The translations under genes were made by a program, and so were the position numbers. Of a stretch of 64,000 nucleotides of DNA, positions 9,141-17,696 are shown one piece after another. The notes beneath the pieces were generated by a model, which did not search any database, was not told where the DNA came from, and saw only the letters and a list, made by a program, of their open reading frames with translations. The stretch is from HXMU1428-3 sp965215715 (GTDB taxonomy: Bacteria > Pseudomonadota > Alphaproteobacteria > Rhizobiales > HXMU1428-3): NCBI GenBank assembly GCA_965215715.1, contig OZ244129.1, forward strand, positions 1,984,001-2,048,000, read 5' to 3'. Within the stretch, counting starts at the first letter, position 1. The number at the start of each line of letters is the position of its first letter.

Positions 9141-9662
9141 TTACAGAGTTTGTTGTTTTTGGGCCTTGGTGAATTTTTTGATCACTCTGTCACGGCGCAG
9201 TTTGGATAAATAATCAATAAATAGAACCCCGTTTAAATGATCAATTTCGTGTTGAACGACCGTGCCGAGCAGCCCTTCGCATTTTAACTGTTGTTGATCG
9301 CCTTTGCGATCACGATAATTAACCGTGACCCAGGCAGGCCGTTCCACTTCTGCGAAATATTCCGGGATCGATAAGCATCCTTCCTCATAAGCTGAAATTT
9401 CATCAGATTTTTCAACAATTTCAGGATTGACCATGATGATCGGATTTGGTTTGTCACCTTCATCCGGTTTTGCTGCATCCATCACGATCAAACGGATTGG
9501 CAGTGCAATTTGAGGGGCGGCCAAGCCAATACCTGGGGCGTCATACATGGTTTCCAGCATGTCATCCATCAGTTGTGATAAATCTGAGGTGATGCCGTCT
9601 AGTGGTTGACAGGTTTTGCGCAATACCGGGTCAGGTATTTTTACAATTTCTTTAAGGGCCAT
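9141..9662 (-). CDS. def: Peptide deformylase
   Basis: Removes the N-formyl group from nascent proteins; a metalloenzyme of 173 residues. All three signature motifs are present: GIGLAAPQ (44-51), EGCLSIP (94-100, metal-binding cysteine) and HEIDH (138-142, two metal histidines and the catalytic glutamate). This matches the type 1 enzyme of Gram-negative bacteria. It is the first gene of the def-fmt unit, and the intergenic gap to the divergent gene at 9799 (about 136 bases) must hold both promoters. Confidence 0.97.
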   Translation of the reverse strand: MALKEIVKIPDPVLRKTCQPLDGITSDLSQLMDDMLETMYDAPGIGLAAPQIALPIRLIVMDAAKPDEGDKPNPIIMVNPEIVEKSDEISAYEEGCLSIPEYFAEVERPAWVTVNYRDRKGDQQQLKCEGLLGTVVQHEIDHLNGVLFIDYLSKLRRDRVIKKFTKAQKQQTL

Positions 9663-9798
9663 TAGATCTCTTTTATTTATTAGCTTGCTTTGAATTCACA
9701 GCTTTTTGCCATATAACAGAGCTTGGGTACAAGTTTATTATTGATTTGGTAGCTGCCTAAATAGACGGCGAGGGCAAACTTTAAGAGGGATTGGTTGA

Positions 9799-10392
9799 AT
9801 GTCTGTTATCCAGCGATATTTTCCGCATTTTTTGTTGGTGCTTTATCTTATCTTGATGGTGTGGTTGGCCATTGACCCCTTTAGCCGGGCGACCTGGTTT
9901 GCTGAGAATTTGCCGGTCTGGATTGTGGTGGCTTTGCTGGTGGTGACTTTCCCAAAATTTAGGTTCTCCAATCTGGCTTATTTTTTAATGTGGTTTTTTC
10001 TTTGTTATCACACCATTGGCGGGCATTTTACCTTCTCGCGGGTCCCGTTTGACTTCTTTAATGACCTGATTGGGTCTGAGCGCAATAATTTTGACCGGGT
10101 TGGGCATTTTTTGGTGGGGGTGTTTGCGTATCCAGCCGCTGAGCTGTTCCATAAAAAGGGGTGGGTTACCAATGGGATAACCGCTGCTCTCATCGGGATT
10201 TTAGCTGTGGGGACCTGGGCAGGGCTTTATGAAGTGATTGAGATGATTTACGCGGTCAATTACGGCGGGGATCAGGCGGCTGATTTTCTTGGTAGCCAAG
10301 GCGATATTTGGGATGCGCAAAAGGATATTGCCATGGACCTATTGGGGGGTGTGATATTTGGCGGTCTTTATTTGAAGTGGGCCAAAGATTAG
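9799..10392 (+). CDS. YjdF-like integral membrane protein (DUF2238)
   Basis: A 197-residue polytopic membrane protein with about five hydrophobic segments. Conserved-looking features of the DUF2238/YjdF family are visible: YHTIGGHFTFSRVPF, FDRVGHFLVG, an acidic YEVIEM segment and a GSQGDIWDAQKDIAMDLLG segment near the C-terminus. The ribosome site is AAGAGGG, about 8 bases before ATG 9799. The function of the family is not established. It stands alone, divergent from def. Confidence 0.8.
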   Translation: MSVIQRYFPHFLLVLYLILMVWLAIDPFSRATWFAENLPVWIVVALLVVTFPKFRFSNLAYFLMWFFLCYHTIGGHFTFSRVPFDFFNDLIGSERNNFDRVGHFLVGVFAYPAAELFHKKGWVTNGITAALIGILAVGTWAGLYEVIEMIYAVNYGGDQAADFLGSQGDIWDAQKDIAMDLLGGVIFGGLYLKWAKD

Positions 10393-10572
10393 TCGGTTTT
10401 TTATGTATTAGATTTAGAAGCTTTTTGTTCGTTTTTAGTCTTTCTTCACCTAATCATTTAAATTCTCAATCTATCATACTGCAATTTAAATAACTTTCTT
10501 GTTTTTGACTTGTCATATTGCCCCTCTTGCTGCAATAGTTACTTTGTATTGCGTGATGTTGTGGGTGGTGTT

Positions 10573-11772
10573 ATGGAGTTTTTAGACGCAGTTGATTTGA
10601 ACAATGTAAAAGTTCAGTTTTCAATCATTGCGAGTGTCATTGCCATTTTTGGCGGCGGTTTCAGTGTGGGCCGGTGGTTTCGCAATCGCACTGATGATGC
10701 TAAAGCCGAAGCCCTCAAACAAGAAAATACAAGCCTTGCCATCAAGCACGGAAAAGAGAAAAAACGCGCTGACCGTTTAGGGCTGGTTTTAGAAGAGCAG
10801 CATGAGGCGGTGCGCTCTGTACGCAATGTTTGGCGCAAAAACCCGCTTTATGACCTTGGCAACCACACCCGCAAGATGACAAAAAGCAAGCCCATCATCA
10901 CCGTGGCTAACTTTAAAGGCGGGGTGGGCAAAACCACGGTTGCGGCCAACCTAGCGGCTTATTTTGACAGCATTGGCAAAAAAGTTCTGCTGATTGATTT
11001 TGACTATCAGGGCACTCTGACAGACATGGTGATGAATGCGATGCAGGTTTCGCACCCTGATCTGTCAGCAAACTCTCTGCTGTTTGACAATAAATCAGCT
11101 GAAGAAGTGCTCAATCAATCTGAACGTTTGGGCGGGCTTTTTCATCATTGCCGTTTGTTTCCTGCCTTTTATGAGCTGAATGACGCGGAAAATTGTATGT
11201 TGTTGCGCTGGTATAGCGGCATGAGCCAAGAGATCCGCTACAACCTTCATAAGCATCTCAGCTCAGATATTTTTCAAAACAGTTTTGATGTGATGATCAT
11301 TGACGCCCCACCCCGGCCTGGTACTGCGGTGGTCAACGCGGCGTGTGCCAGCACCCACCTTTTGGTGCCGACCATTCTTGATAACCTGTCTATTGAGGCA
11401 ACCTTAAATACACTTGAAGTGTTCAGTGAATATCAACGCGAGCTTAACCCCCAATTACGCTTGTTAGGGATTGTGCCCTCAAAAGTGTCTCAACGCGGCT
11501 TTCAAAATTATGAAAAACGGGCGCTGGATTATTTGCGCCAGCAATCCTCACAATTTTGGAATTCTGGCCCAGGGTTTCGCATTTATGAGCAAACCCCCAT
11601 TTTACAAAAGGCATCCATTGCTCAAAGTGCTGGCAATAACATTTCTTTTCTTGTGAACAATAACCCTGAAGTTAAAATGATGTTTGAATTGCTTGGCGGC
11701 CAAATCGCGCGTGAACTTGGGTGGGAAAGCGCTGTTGAAGCGGCCAAGATGAGAGTGCTGGCAGGAGAGTAG
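10573..11772 (+). CDS. Membrane-anchored ParA/MinD-like ATPase, cassette 1
   Basis: I use the ATG at 10573 (399 residues) rather than the upstream TTG at 10510, because it gives a length close to the homologue at 13005. Residues 16-33 are a single membrane segment, 40-85 a charged likely coiled coil, and the deviant Walker A FKGGVGKTT lies at 114-122. LLIDFDYQGTLTDM (A'/switch region; the usual DxDPQG proline is Y here) and VMIIDAPPRPGTA (Walker B) follow. It belongs to the ParA superfamily of dimerising ATPases that position cargo, but membrane anchorage and lack of ParB argue against plasmid partition. A small helical gene follows after 6 bases. Function unknown. Base composition resembles the surrounding chromosome. 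Confidence 0.8.
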   Translation: MEFLDAVDLNNVKVQFSIIASVIAIFGGGFSVGRWFRNRTDDAKAEALKQENTSLAIKHGKEKKRADRLGLVLEEQHEAVRSVRNVWRKNPLYDLGNHTRKMTKSKPIITVANFKGGVGKTTVAANLAAYFDSIGKKVLLIDFDYQGTLTDMVMNAMQVSHPDLSANSLLFDNKSAEEVLNQSERLGGLFHHCRLFPAFYELNDAENCMLLRWYSGMSQEIRYNLHKHLSSDIFQNSFDVMIIDAPPRPGTAVVNAACASTHLLVPTILDNLSIEATLNTLEVFSEYQRELNPQLRLLGIVPSKVSQRGFQNYEKRALDYLRQQSSQFWNSGPGFRIYEQTPILQKASIAQSAGNNISFLVNNNPEVKMMFELLGGQIARELGWESAVEAAKMRVLAGE

Positions 11773-11778
11773 TTTTGC

Positions 11779-12252
11779 ATGAAAGTTAAAGCGCTTAAAT
11801 CTGGCCTTAAGAAGTTGGTTCCTGTTCTGCAAGAATGGGAAGCCAAAAGGGCTGTCCAGGATTTTGAAAAACTCATTGAGTTGATGGACGGCCATGAAGA
11901 CATGACGGTGGAGGCCTTTTGCAAAAAGGCGCGTGCTGGTTTGGCGGGCAAAAGCGGTGCGCCTACGAAACGGTCTTCAGGTGGCACAAGCGGCTTGCGC
12001 CAAGCTGTTGTTGAGGACCATGTGCAAGCTTTAAAGGCCTCTGGAAATTCAGAAGCTGATTTTACCAAAGCTCTGCACACCGTTGGCACTGACAAGCAAG
12101 TGCGCCTTAAAGAGCTCAAAGCGATTGCCCAAGAGTTTATGGGGTTGGCGCCGCTTGCTTCGAAAAAACAAGACCTATTGAATGAGATAAAAACCAAATG
12201 GGCGCAAGACTTGCGCACGGCGCATAAGTTTAAGATTTTGTCACAGTGGTAG
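11779..12252 (+). CDS. Small helical partner of membrane ParA, cassette 1
   Basis: A 157-residue soluble, largely helical protein, not recognised. It begins 6 bases after the ParA-like gene, implying one transcript with coupled translation. The N-terminus (MKVKALKSGLKKLVPVLQEW) is basic and amphipathic, a glycine/serine-rich linker lies near residues 58-72, and the C-terminal half contains LKELKAIAQEFMG. That last block resembles AAIKKIAHEFTRAL in the 231-residue partner of the opposing cassette, and the order of blocks is the same, so the two may be distant homologues. A cargo or adaptor role for the ATPase is inference. Confidence 0.7.
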   Translation: MKVKALKSGLKKLVPVLQEWEAKRAVQDFEKLIELMDGHEDMTVEAFCKKARAGLAGKSGAPTKRSSGGTSGLRQAVVEDHVQALKASGNSEADFTKALHTVGTDKQVRLKELKAIAQEFMGLAPLASKKQDLLNEIKTKWAQDLRTAHKFKILSQW

Positions 12253-12263
12253 AAGGAAAATCT

Positions 12264-12959
12264 CTAAGCTGCAGTTCGATCCCCAGTAGCTTGAGACTTA
12301 GCCCGGCCAATCATTAAAGTTTCATGACGATAATTTATGGCTGCAAGAGCCTTTGCTTTACTATTTAGTTCACTCATTAATGCCCGCGTAAATTCATGAG
12401 CAATCTTTTTAATGGCGGCTACTGAAAGTTCCGCGTTTTTACCACCTTTATTTTTTTCTTTAATTTCTTCTACTATGGCTGGAAACATTTCAGCATTTCC
12501 TAAAGAGCTTTCTAATTTAGAAACATAATGATTAATTAAGGCAGCTTCTTTTTGTTGTTTTTGCTGCTTTTCTAATTCTTTTTGAAGTTTCTTTTGCTCT
12601 TCAAATTTTAGATCATTAAGAGTACTTTGAACTATTTCAGAGATTGCAATGTTTTCAAACGGTAACAATGCCGTTTTTAGTTTCTCACAATCAGTAATAT
12701 AAGCTTTTTTGGCTGGTTTTTGTAAAAAACTTATTAGGCTCGGGATCATACTAATGAGTTTAGCAGCTTGGATCCCTGTAACTTCAGATGTTGGTGAAGT
12801 TTTAGATATTGCCTTGGTCAGCTGAACAACTGTTGCCTCCGGGTTTTGTGCAAACAGAGGTAATGTTTGCTCCCAAGCTTTAGTGCTTTCATCAGCGCCA
12901 ACATCATTCAGCAAAGTGATGAAAGTTTCTATGAATTGACCAAATTCCTTTGCTTTCAT
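12264..12959 (-). CDS. Helical partner of membrane ParA, cassette 2
   Basis: A 231-residue soluble protein predicted almost wholly helical, not recognised. It has an N-terminal helical bundle-like region, a Gln/Lys-rich coiled coil at about 120-140 (EEQKKLQKELEKQQKQQKE), then NAELSVAAIKKIAHEFTRAL, resembling the C-terminal block of the cassette 1 partner. It lies 45 bases downstream of the second ParA-like gene on the same strand and converges on the first cassette with only 11 bases between stop codons. The DNA is visibly more A+T-rich than cassette 1, suggesting separate arrival. Confidence 0.7.
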   Translation of the reverse strand: MKAKEFGQFIETFITLLNDVGADESTKAWEQTLPLFAQNPEATVVQLTKAISKTSPTSEVTGIQAAKLISMIPSLISFLQKPAKKAYITDCEKLKTALLPFENIAISEIVQSTLNDLKFEEQKKLQKELEKQQKQQKEAALINHYVSKLESSLGNAEMFPAIVEEIKEKNKGGKNAELSVAAIKKIAHEFTRALMSELNSKAKALAAINYRHETLMIGRAKSQATGDRTAA

Positions 12960-13004
12960 TTTGTTTTACAACCCTTTATTTCTTAATAATCAGCCCTGTA
13001 TTCT

Positions 13005-14183
13005 CTATAAATTCATCTTGTTACGAACAATTGTAGCTAAGCTTTCTATAGCTTTATTTATTCTTCTTTCTGGATTATTTTCACCTTTCGTAGGATAAAC
13101 GATTCCTCTGCCATAATTTTCAGCTATTCTCTTATATCTGGGGATAAAGGTGTTTTGGTCTAAAACTGTAACAACTCCGTCAACTCCCCCATTCTCCCAG
13201 CTACTATTTAATAAAGCTTCAAGCTCTATAACATTTTGATCAAAATTTCCCACTGGATTGGCAATGGATCCTACAACTCCAATATGTTGAATGTAAGGAC
13301 AAATGTTTTTTTGCTTATATGTTTCAACCTGGCGTGCAAAACTGTTCACTGCACCAGCGGAAGCTCCATCCATAATGGTGGGAATTAACAAATGAGAACT
13401 GGCACATAACGCTTGGATTGTTGCAGTGGTCAATCGTGGAGGACAATCTATAATAATTAGACTGTATCGATGTCTTATTTGCGGTCTGTGCAGGATGTTT
13501 GCCAAGGTATAACGGATATCATTTTCTTGAGCCCCTAATAACCATTCAATCATTAAACGGTTTTCAGCTTGAGCGAGTTCATAATAAGAAGGAATGATTT
13601 CTAATAATTCTCGCTCATCAGCTGTATAACGTAAGTCAATTAAATTTTCAGGCTTTAATGTATTGCTAATAAGCCTTGTTGCATGTGAATCTGTCTCTTT
13701 TGGCGGCCAAATATTGGGTTTGGGCCTTGCCATTCCTGATAACGTGCCCTGAAAATCCAAATCAATTAGTAAAACTGGTTTTTGATCTAATCCCATTCGT
13801 TCTTCATTTAATTGTTGGGATAAGCAGGCACCCAAATTTGATGCTATTGTGGTTTTGCCTACCCCTCCTTTTAAGTTTGCAATAGATAGGACTTTAGCAG
13901 CATCGATATTGGTTTGGTAATAGTCGGGATGCTCAACAGGAAGTGCAGTCCATAATCCATCTCCTTCTCGTAGAGTTCCGTTGTCTCGCTTTTGAGCAAC
14001 AGCATTGAGTGCAGTTTGGACTTTAGAAAAATAATTTCTGCAGAAAAGATATATTCTTTTTATTTTTTTCCATAGGACTGTTAGAATAAAAACAATGAAA
14101 GCCCCGATAGATATACCAATATTTTGGCTAATAAAGTGAGTAATTGCGCCCCACAGCCCTTCAACAAGGCTCCAATTTGACAT
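13005..14183 (-). CDS. Membrane-anchored ParA/MinD-like ATPase, cassette 2
   Basis: A 392-residue homologue of the protein at 10573 with the same plan: short N-terminus, one membrane segment at about 22-38, a basic juxtamembrane region, deviant Walker A LKGGVGKTT near 104-112, LLIDLDFQGTLSGMA (again without the usual proline), and LIIIDCPPRLTTATIQ as Walker B. Both proteins share ASSHLL/ASTHLL-(V/I)PTI after Walker B. The ATG at 14183 has GAGGTTAGG just upstream. It leads its own two-gene cassette with the 231-residue helical protein. Function unknown; no ParB, replication gene or known defence effector is adjacent. Confidence 0.8.
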   Translation of the reverse strand: MSNWSLVEGLWGAITHFISQNIGISIGAFIVFILTVLWKKIKRIYLFCRNYFSKVQTALNAVAQKRDNGTLREGDGLWTALPVEHPDYYQTNIDAAKVLSIANLKGGVGKTTIASNLGACLSQQLNEERMGLDQKPVLLIDLDFQGTLSGMARPKPNIWPPKETDSHATRLISNTLKPENLIDLRYTADERELLEIIPSYYELAQAENRLMIEWLLGAQENDIRYTLANILHRPQIRHRYSLIIIDCPPRLTTATIQALCASSHLLIPTIMDGASAGAVNSFARQVETYKQKNICPYIQHIGVVGSIANPVGNFDQNVIELEALLNSSWENGGVDGVVTVLDQNTFIPRYKRIAENYGRGIVYPTKGENNPERRINKAIESLATIVRNKMNL

Positions 14184-14213
14184 CCTAACCTCATAGTTAT
14201 TCTTATTACGGCT

Positions 14214-14240
14214 ATTAGTTGCCTCATATTAATAACTAAT
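14214..14240. promoter_or_regulatory. Inverted repeat upstream of the second membrane-ParA gene
   Basis: Arms ATTAGTT and AACTAAT are separated by 13 bases in the A+T-rich leader 31-57 bases before the start codon. The position fits an operator, but no cognate regulator is visible and A+T-rich sequence produces such matches by chance. Confidence 0.25.
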
Positions 14241-14293
14241 ACACTACATTACTCCGAATATATGTTGAAGTTATATTTTGCAAGATACTAATT

Positions 14294-14899
14294 TTACAAT
14301 TCTTTTCTTGCCTTAATGGCTGCGGCCAGAGTTCCCTCATCTAAATAATCCAGCTCGCCGCCAACGGGTACGCCGTGAGCCAGTCGGGAGGTTTTGACGC
14401 CTGTAGAGATCAGTTGTTCTGTTATGTAGTGGGCGGTGGATTGGCCTTCTACCGTTGCATTTAAGGCCAGCAGAACTTCAGTGACTTGGGTCTCGCTTGC
14501 CCGCTCGATGAGTTTGCCTAATTTTAAATCTTCAGGCCCGATGCCATCTAGCGGAGACAGCGTGCCGCCAAGCACATGGTATTGGCCTTTGATCACCTCT
14601 GCCCGCTCTAGTGCCCATAGATCGCCAACGCTTTCCACCACACAGATCAGCGAGCGATCACGGCGCTCATCTGAGCAGATGGAACATGGGTTGCTGGTGT
14701 CCACATTGCCGCATGTGCTGCATTCAACAATTTTCTCAATTGCCTCATTCAGCGCGCTGGCCAAAGGTACCATCACTTGGTCTTTTTTCTTAATCAGATG
14801 CAAGGCGGCGCGGCGCGCAGAGCGAGGCCCCAAGCCAGGTAGCTTGGAGATGAGCTTGATCAGCTGTTCTATTTCTGGTCCGGTTGCGTTGCGCGGCAT
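14294..14899 (-). CDS. recR: Recombination protein RecR
   Basis: Zinc-binding DNA-repair protein that works with RecO and RecF to load RecA at gaps. From the ATG at 14899 it is 201 residues, the normal length; the longer frame from 14947 starts inside the R1 palindrome (its CCATGG) and is rejected. Visible features are the helix-hairpin-helix LPGLGPRSARRAALHLI, the four-cysteine zinc finger CSTCGNVDTSNPCSIC, and the Toprim segment ICVVESVGDLWALERA. It sits downstream of dnaX and ybaB on the same strand, a widespread arrangement. Confidence 0.96.
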   Translation of the reverse strand: MPRNATGPEIEQLIKLISKLPGLGPRSARRAALHLIKKKDQVMVPLASALNEAIEKIVECSTCGNVDTSNPCSICSDERRDRSLICVVESVGDLWALERAEVIKGQYHVLGGTLSPLDGIGPEDLKLGKLIERASETQVTEVLLALNATVEGQSTAHYITEQLISTGVKTSRLAHGVPVGGELDYLDEGTLAAAIKARKEL

Positions 14900-14930
14900 G
14901 GGTGTTCTTTTTAAGAAAGTGTTGTTGAAG

Positions 14931-15058
14931 TTGTCCTTAACTTCCATGGTTAGACTTTGGCATTTTGAAATTGCTTGTCAAGGGTCCCCGCTACGCGGCT
15001 ACCGCCCTTGACAAGCAATTTCAAAATGCAAAAATCTCACCATGGAAGTTAAGGACAA
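14931..15058. repeat. Long palindromic repeat, copy 2 (family R1)
   Basis: A 128-bp inverted repeat between recR and ybaB. Outer arms are TTGTCCTTAACTTCCATGG and its complement; inner arms TGAAATTGCTTGTCAAGGG and its complement around a loop with CGCTACGCGG. Compared with copy 1 the outermost and inner arm bases differ, but both sides have changed together so pairing is kept. It lies inside the apparent dnaX-ybaB-recR transcript. Confidence 0.93.
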
Positions 15059-15074
15059 AAACTGGACTTTGTTT

Positions 15075-15386
15075 TTAGAATAATTTCATGCCCGGAGGGA
15101 TGGGGAGATCGCCAGTGGCTTCTTTCATTTTTTCTGCCGCGTGTTCTTCTGCCTTGGTTTTGGCATCTTGATGGGCGGCAATGATGAGGTCTTCTAGAAT
15201 TTCGGCTTCATCTTCTTTAAAAAGGCTTGGGTCTAAGGTCAGGCCCTTCATTTCGCCTTTGCCGTTCAAGATCACTTTGACCATGCCGCCCCCGCTCAAG
15301 CCTTCAATTTCTGTTTGGGCAAGCTCTTCTTGAATTTGCGCCATTTTGGTTTGGAGCTCTTTGGCTTTTTTCATTATGTCGAACAT
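15075..15386 (-). CDS. ybaB: YbaB/EbfC family nucleoid-associated protein
   Basis: A 103-residue DNA-binding protein of the YbaB/EbfC family, dimeric and tweezer-shaped in studied members. The characteristic sequence is visible: MKKAKELQTKMAQIQEEL at the N-terminus, GGGMVKVILNGKGEMKGLTLDP in the middle and a Pro/Gly-rich LPIPPGMKLF end. It follows dnaX by 66 bases and precedes recR, the classical dnaX-ybaB-recR order. Confidence 0.95.
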   Translation of the reverse strand: MFDIMKKAKELQTKMAQIQEELAQTEIEGLSGGGMVKVILNGKGEMKGLTLDPSLFKEDEAEILEDLIIAAHQDAKTKAEEHAAEKMKEATGDLPIPPGMKLF

Positions 15387-15452
15387 GTTGTGTTTTCAAG
15401 AGGGAGGCCCTCTTGCCTTTTGTCATTAAATGTTAAATCTAAGCGCTTAGGC

Positions 15453-17231
15453 CTATTGTTTGCTTTCATCATCATCTAAGGGCTTAATATCGGTAATTTG
15501 CGCCCCTGGAAACGCTTTCATGGCCGCTTCTACCGTTGGATGAGATTTGATTTGCTCTAATTCCTTTTGCTCTTGCGCGCGGCGCATATGGGCGATGGTT
15601 TGTTGGCCGCGCTCATGCGATAAGGCCACCATCCAGCGCTGCCCCGTCCAGCGGGTCAGTTTGCTGGACAAATCACCAACAAACCCGTCATCAGCGCCCT
15701 CTAGCATATGCAATTCAATTCGGCCAGGGGCAAAATTGACCAGCTCGGCATATTCTTCAACTTGCAATTTTAATTTGACATCTCTGTGTTCCCCGATCAG
15801 CGCCACCACATCTTGGAAGCTTTGCAGCAATGGGGCAGCTTGAGCTTGAGCCTGGGGGGCTGTTTGAGGGTCTTGGAATATATCTGGTTCGCCATGATGG
15901 TCTGGCCCGTTGATCACCCGGCCTCTTGGGCCTTCTGTTTGTGTATGGGTTGCCTTGGGCTGGTCTGGTGATGCCCCGGCGTTATTTTGCGCTGGCGCAT
16001 TCACGGGCGCATCTTTTGCATTTTTTAAGGCCGTGATGAGATCGCCTGGGCTTGGCAAGTCGCTCATATATGTGAGGCGCAACAGCACCATTTCCGCCGC
16101 GCTTAACTGATTGGGGGCATTGCCCACTTCATCATAGCCCTTTAACAGGGTTTGCCAGGCTCTGTGTAATACAGCATGAGACAAAGTGCCTGCCATTTCT
16201 TCAATTTCCTGCTGGGCGGCCTCTGGTTGGTCATCATTGCCTTGCAGGCTACTTAGGGCTTTGCTGCGCGTGACCGAATGGACCGCCTCGGCCATATCGG
16301 CGATGATCTGTTGTGGGTCGCCGCCATTTTCATAAAAGGTGCGGAAACTGGTGAGCGCTGTTTGTGCATCACCTTTAAAGATGGCTTTTAACAAGCCCAA
16401 AATTTCAGCTCTGTCGGCCAGGCCGAGCATGGAGCGGATGTCAGTGGCGGTGATGTCTTTTTTGCCAGCCCTTGCAAAAGCTTGATCGAGCAATGACAAG
16501 CCGTCGCGCACTGAGCCTTCTGCGGCACGGGCGATCAGGCTGATGGCATCGTCTTTTATTTTGACCTTTTCTTTCTTGGCAATGGTGCTGAAATGGTCGG
16601 TTAGAGCGTCTATGTCAATGCGGCGCAAATCAAAACGCTGGCAGCGCGAGAGAACTGTGACAGGTACTTTGCGCAGCTCTGTGGTGGCAAAGATGAATTT
16701 TACATGGGCGGGCGGCTCTTCTAGAGTTTTCAAAAGGCCATTAAAGGCGGACTTGGAGAGCATGTGCACTTCGTCGATGATGTAAACTTTATAGCGGGCA
16801 GAAACCGGTTTGTAGCGGGCCGCTTCGATGATCTCGCGAATGTCATCAATGCCCGTGTGGGAGGCGGCGTCCATTTCCATCACGTCAACATGGGTACCGG
16901 CCATGATGGCTGGGCAATGGGTGCCTTGGGTTTTCATGTCAATGGTGGGTTCATTGACCTTATCTGTTTCATAATTTAAAGCACGGGCCAGAATGCGGGC
17001 GGTGGTGGTTTTGCCAACTCCGCGCACGCCAGAGAGCATATAGCTTTGGGCTATGCGGCCTGAGGCAAAGGCGTTACGCAACGTTTGTACCATGGCGTCT
17101 TGGCCAATCAGATCAGAAAAATCCGCCGGGCGGTATTTGCGCGCCAAGACAAGATAAGCCTCTTGCTCACCCTCATGGCCCTTTGAGGCTTTGGATTTTT
17201 GAGATTTTTTTTCTGATGCTTTTTCTATCAT
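15453..17231 (-). CDS. dnaX: DNA polymerase III subunit gamma/tau
   Basis: Clamp-loader ATPase of the replicative polymerase; 592 residues. The N-terminal AAA+ domain shows ARKYRPADFSDLIGQ, Walker A GVRGVGKTT and Walker B YIIDEVHMLS, with the sensor region FIFATTELRKVP and SRCQRFDLRR. The usual four-cysteine zinc module is reduced to a single cysteine (THCPAIMAG), a condition I associate with alphaproteobacterial DnaX. A Pro/Gln/Ala-rich linker at about 400-470 leads to the tau-specific C-terminus. The SRP RNA gene lies about 125 bases upstream in the same orientation. Confidence 0.96.
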   Translation of the reverse strand: MIEKASEKKSQKSKASKGHEGEQEAYLVLARKYRPADFSDLIGQDAMVQTLRNAFASGRIAQSYMLSGVRGVGKTTTARILARALNYETDKVNEPTIDMKTQGTHCPAIMAGTHVDVMEMDAASHTGIDDIREIIEAARYKPVSARYKVYIIDEVHMLSKSAFNGLLKTLEEPPAHVKFIFATTELRKVPVTVLSRCQRFDLRRIDIDALTDHFSTIAKKEKVKIKDDAISLIARAAEGSVRDGLSLLDQAFARAGKKDITATDIRSMLGLADRAEILGLLKAIFKGDAQTALTSFRTFYENGGDPQQIIADMAEAVHSVTRSKALSSLQGNDDQPEAAQQEIEEMAGTLSHAVLHRAWQTLLKGYDEVGNAPNQLSAAEMVLLRLTYMSDLPSPGDLITALKNAKDAPVNAPAQNNAGASPDQPKATHTQTEGPRGRVINGPDHHGEPDIFQDPQTAPQAQAQAAPLLQSFQDVVALIGEHRDVKLKLQVEEYAELVNFAPGRIELHMLEGADDGFVGDLSSKLTRWTGQRWMVALSHERGQQTIAHMRRAQEQKELEQIKSHPTVEAAMKAFPGAQITDIKPLDDDESKQ

Positions 17232-17355
17232 AGCCTGAACTTTAACGTCGCTTACCTTTGTTGAACAGGTTAAAGTTTCGCTCTTTTGTGGGTAGAAGAG
17301 TTTTTATGGGTATGTGGGTTTGGCGGCTTTTGCCGATTTTTGCCGGCTTTGAAGT

Positions 17356-17450
17356 AGGAGGTTGGACGGCGACCCGTTTCCAGATCGTTAGGGCTGCTTC
17401 CTTCCGGACCTGACCCGGTTGGCGATGGATCCGTCCACTGCCAACCTCCC
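17356..17450 (-). ncRNA. ffs: Signal recognition particle RNA (small bacterial 4.5S type)
   Basis: Read on the minus strand, this holds the near-invariant SRP loop GGTCAGGTCCGGAAGGAAGC, with the symmetric and asymmetric internal loops around the GGAA tetraloop that binds Ffh. The ends GGAGGTTGG and CCAACCTCC pair to close one long hairpin of about 95 nucleotides. This is the short form without the Alu domain. It lies just upstream of dnaX. Ends are estimated from the pairing and may be off by a few bases. Confidence 0.95.
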
Positions 17451-17696
17451 GAGATCCTTATAGCAGATAGATCAGGGGGGCTGACAAGTGCTTTTCTTTA
17501 AAACGTCCCTTTTTTGTTAAATTTGTGCTCGTTTTCACCAACTTGTTCGATGAATGAATTCTGAACAAGTCCTTCATATTTCATGAAAAATAGCTGCTCT
17601 AACATTAATTATTCTTAACTGGTTTTCTCCCCGCCTTGGCGCCATAGTCTCGTTCATCGACACAGGAACTGAACAAATTTTTTTAGGAGAAATCAA

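Noticed and set aside
10573..14183. Plasmid partition or integrated plasmid locus
   Set aside because: The ATPases are membrane anchored, no ParB with DNA-binding motif, no parS-like repeats and no replication gene are present; flanks are ordinary chromosomal genes.
14900..14947. Longer RecR start at 14947
   Set aside because: The ATG is part of the CCATGG core in the R1 palindrome; the start at 14899 gives the normal RecR N-terminus.
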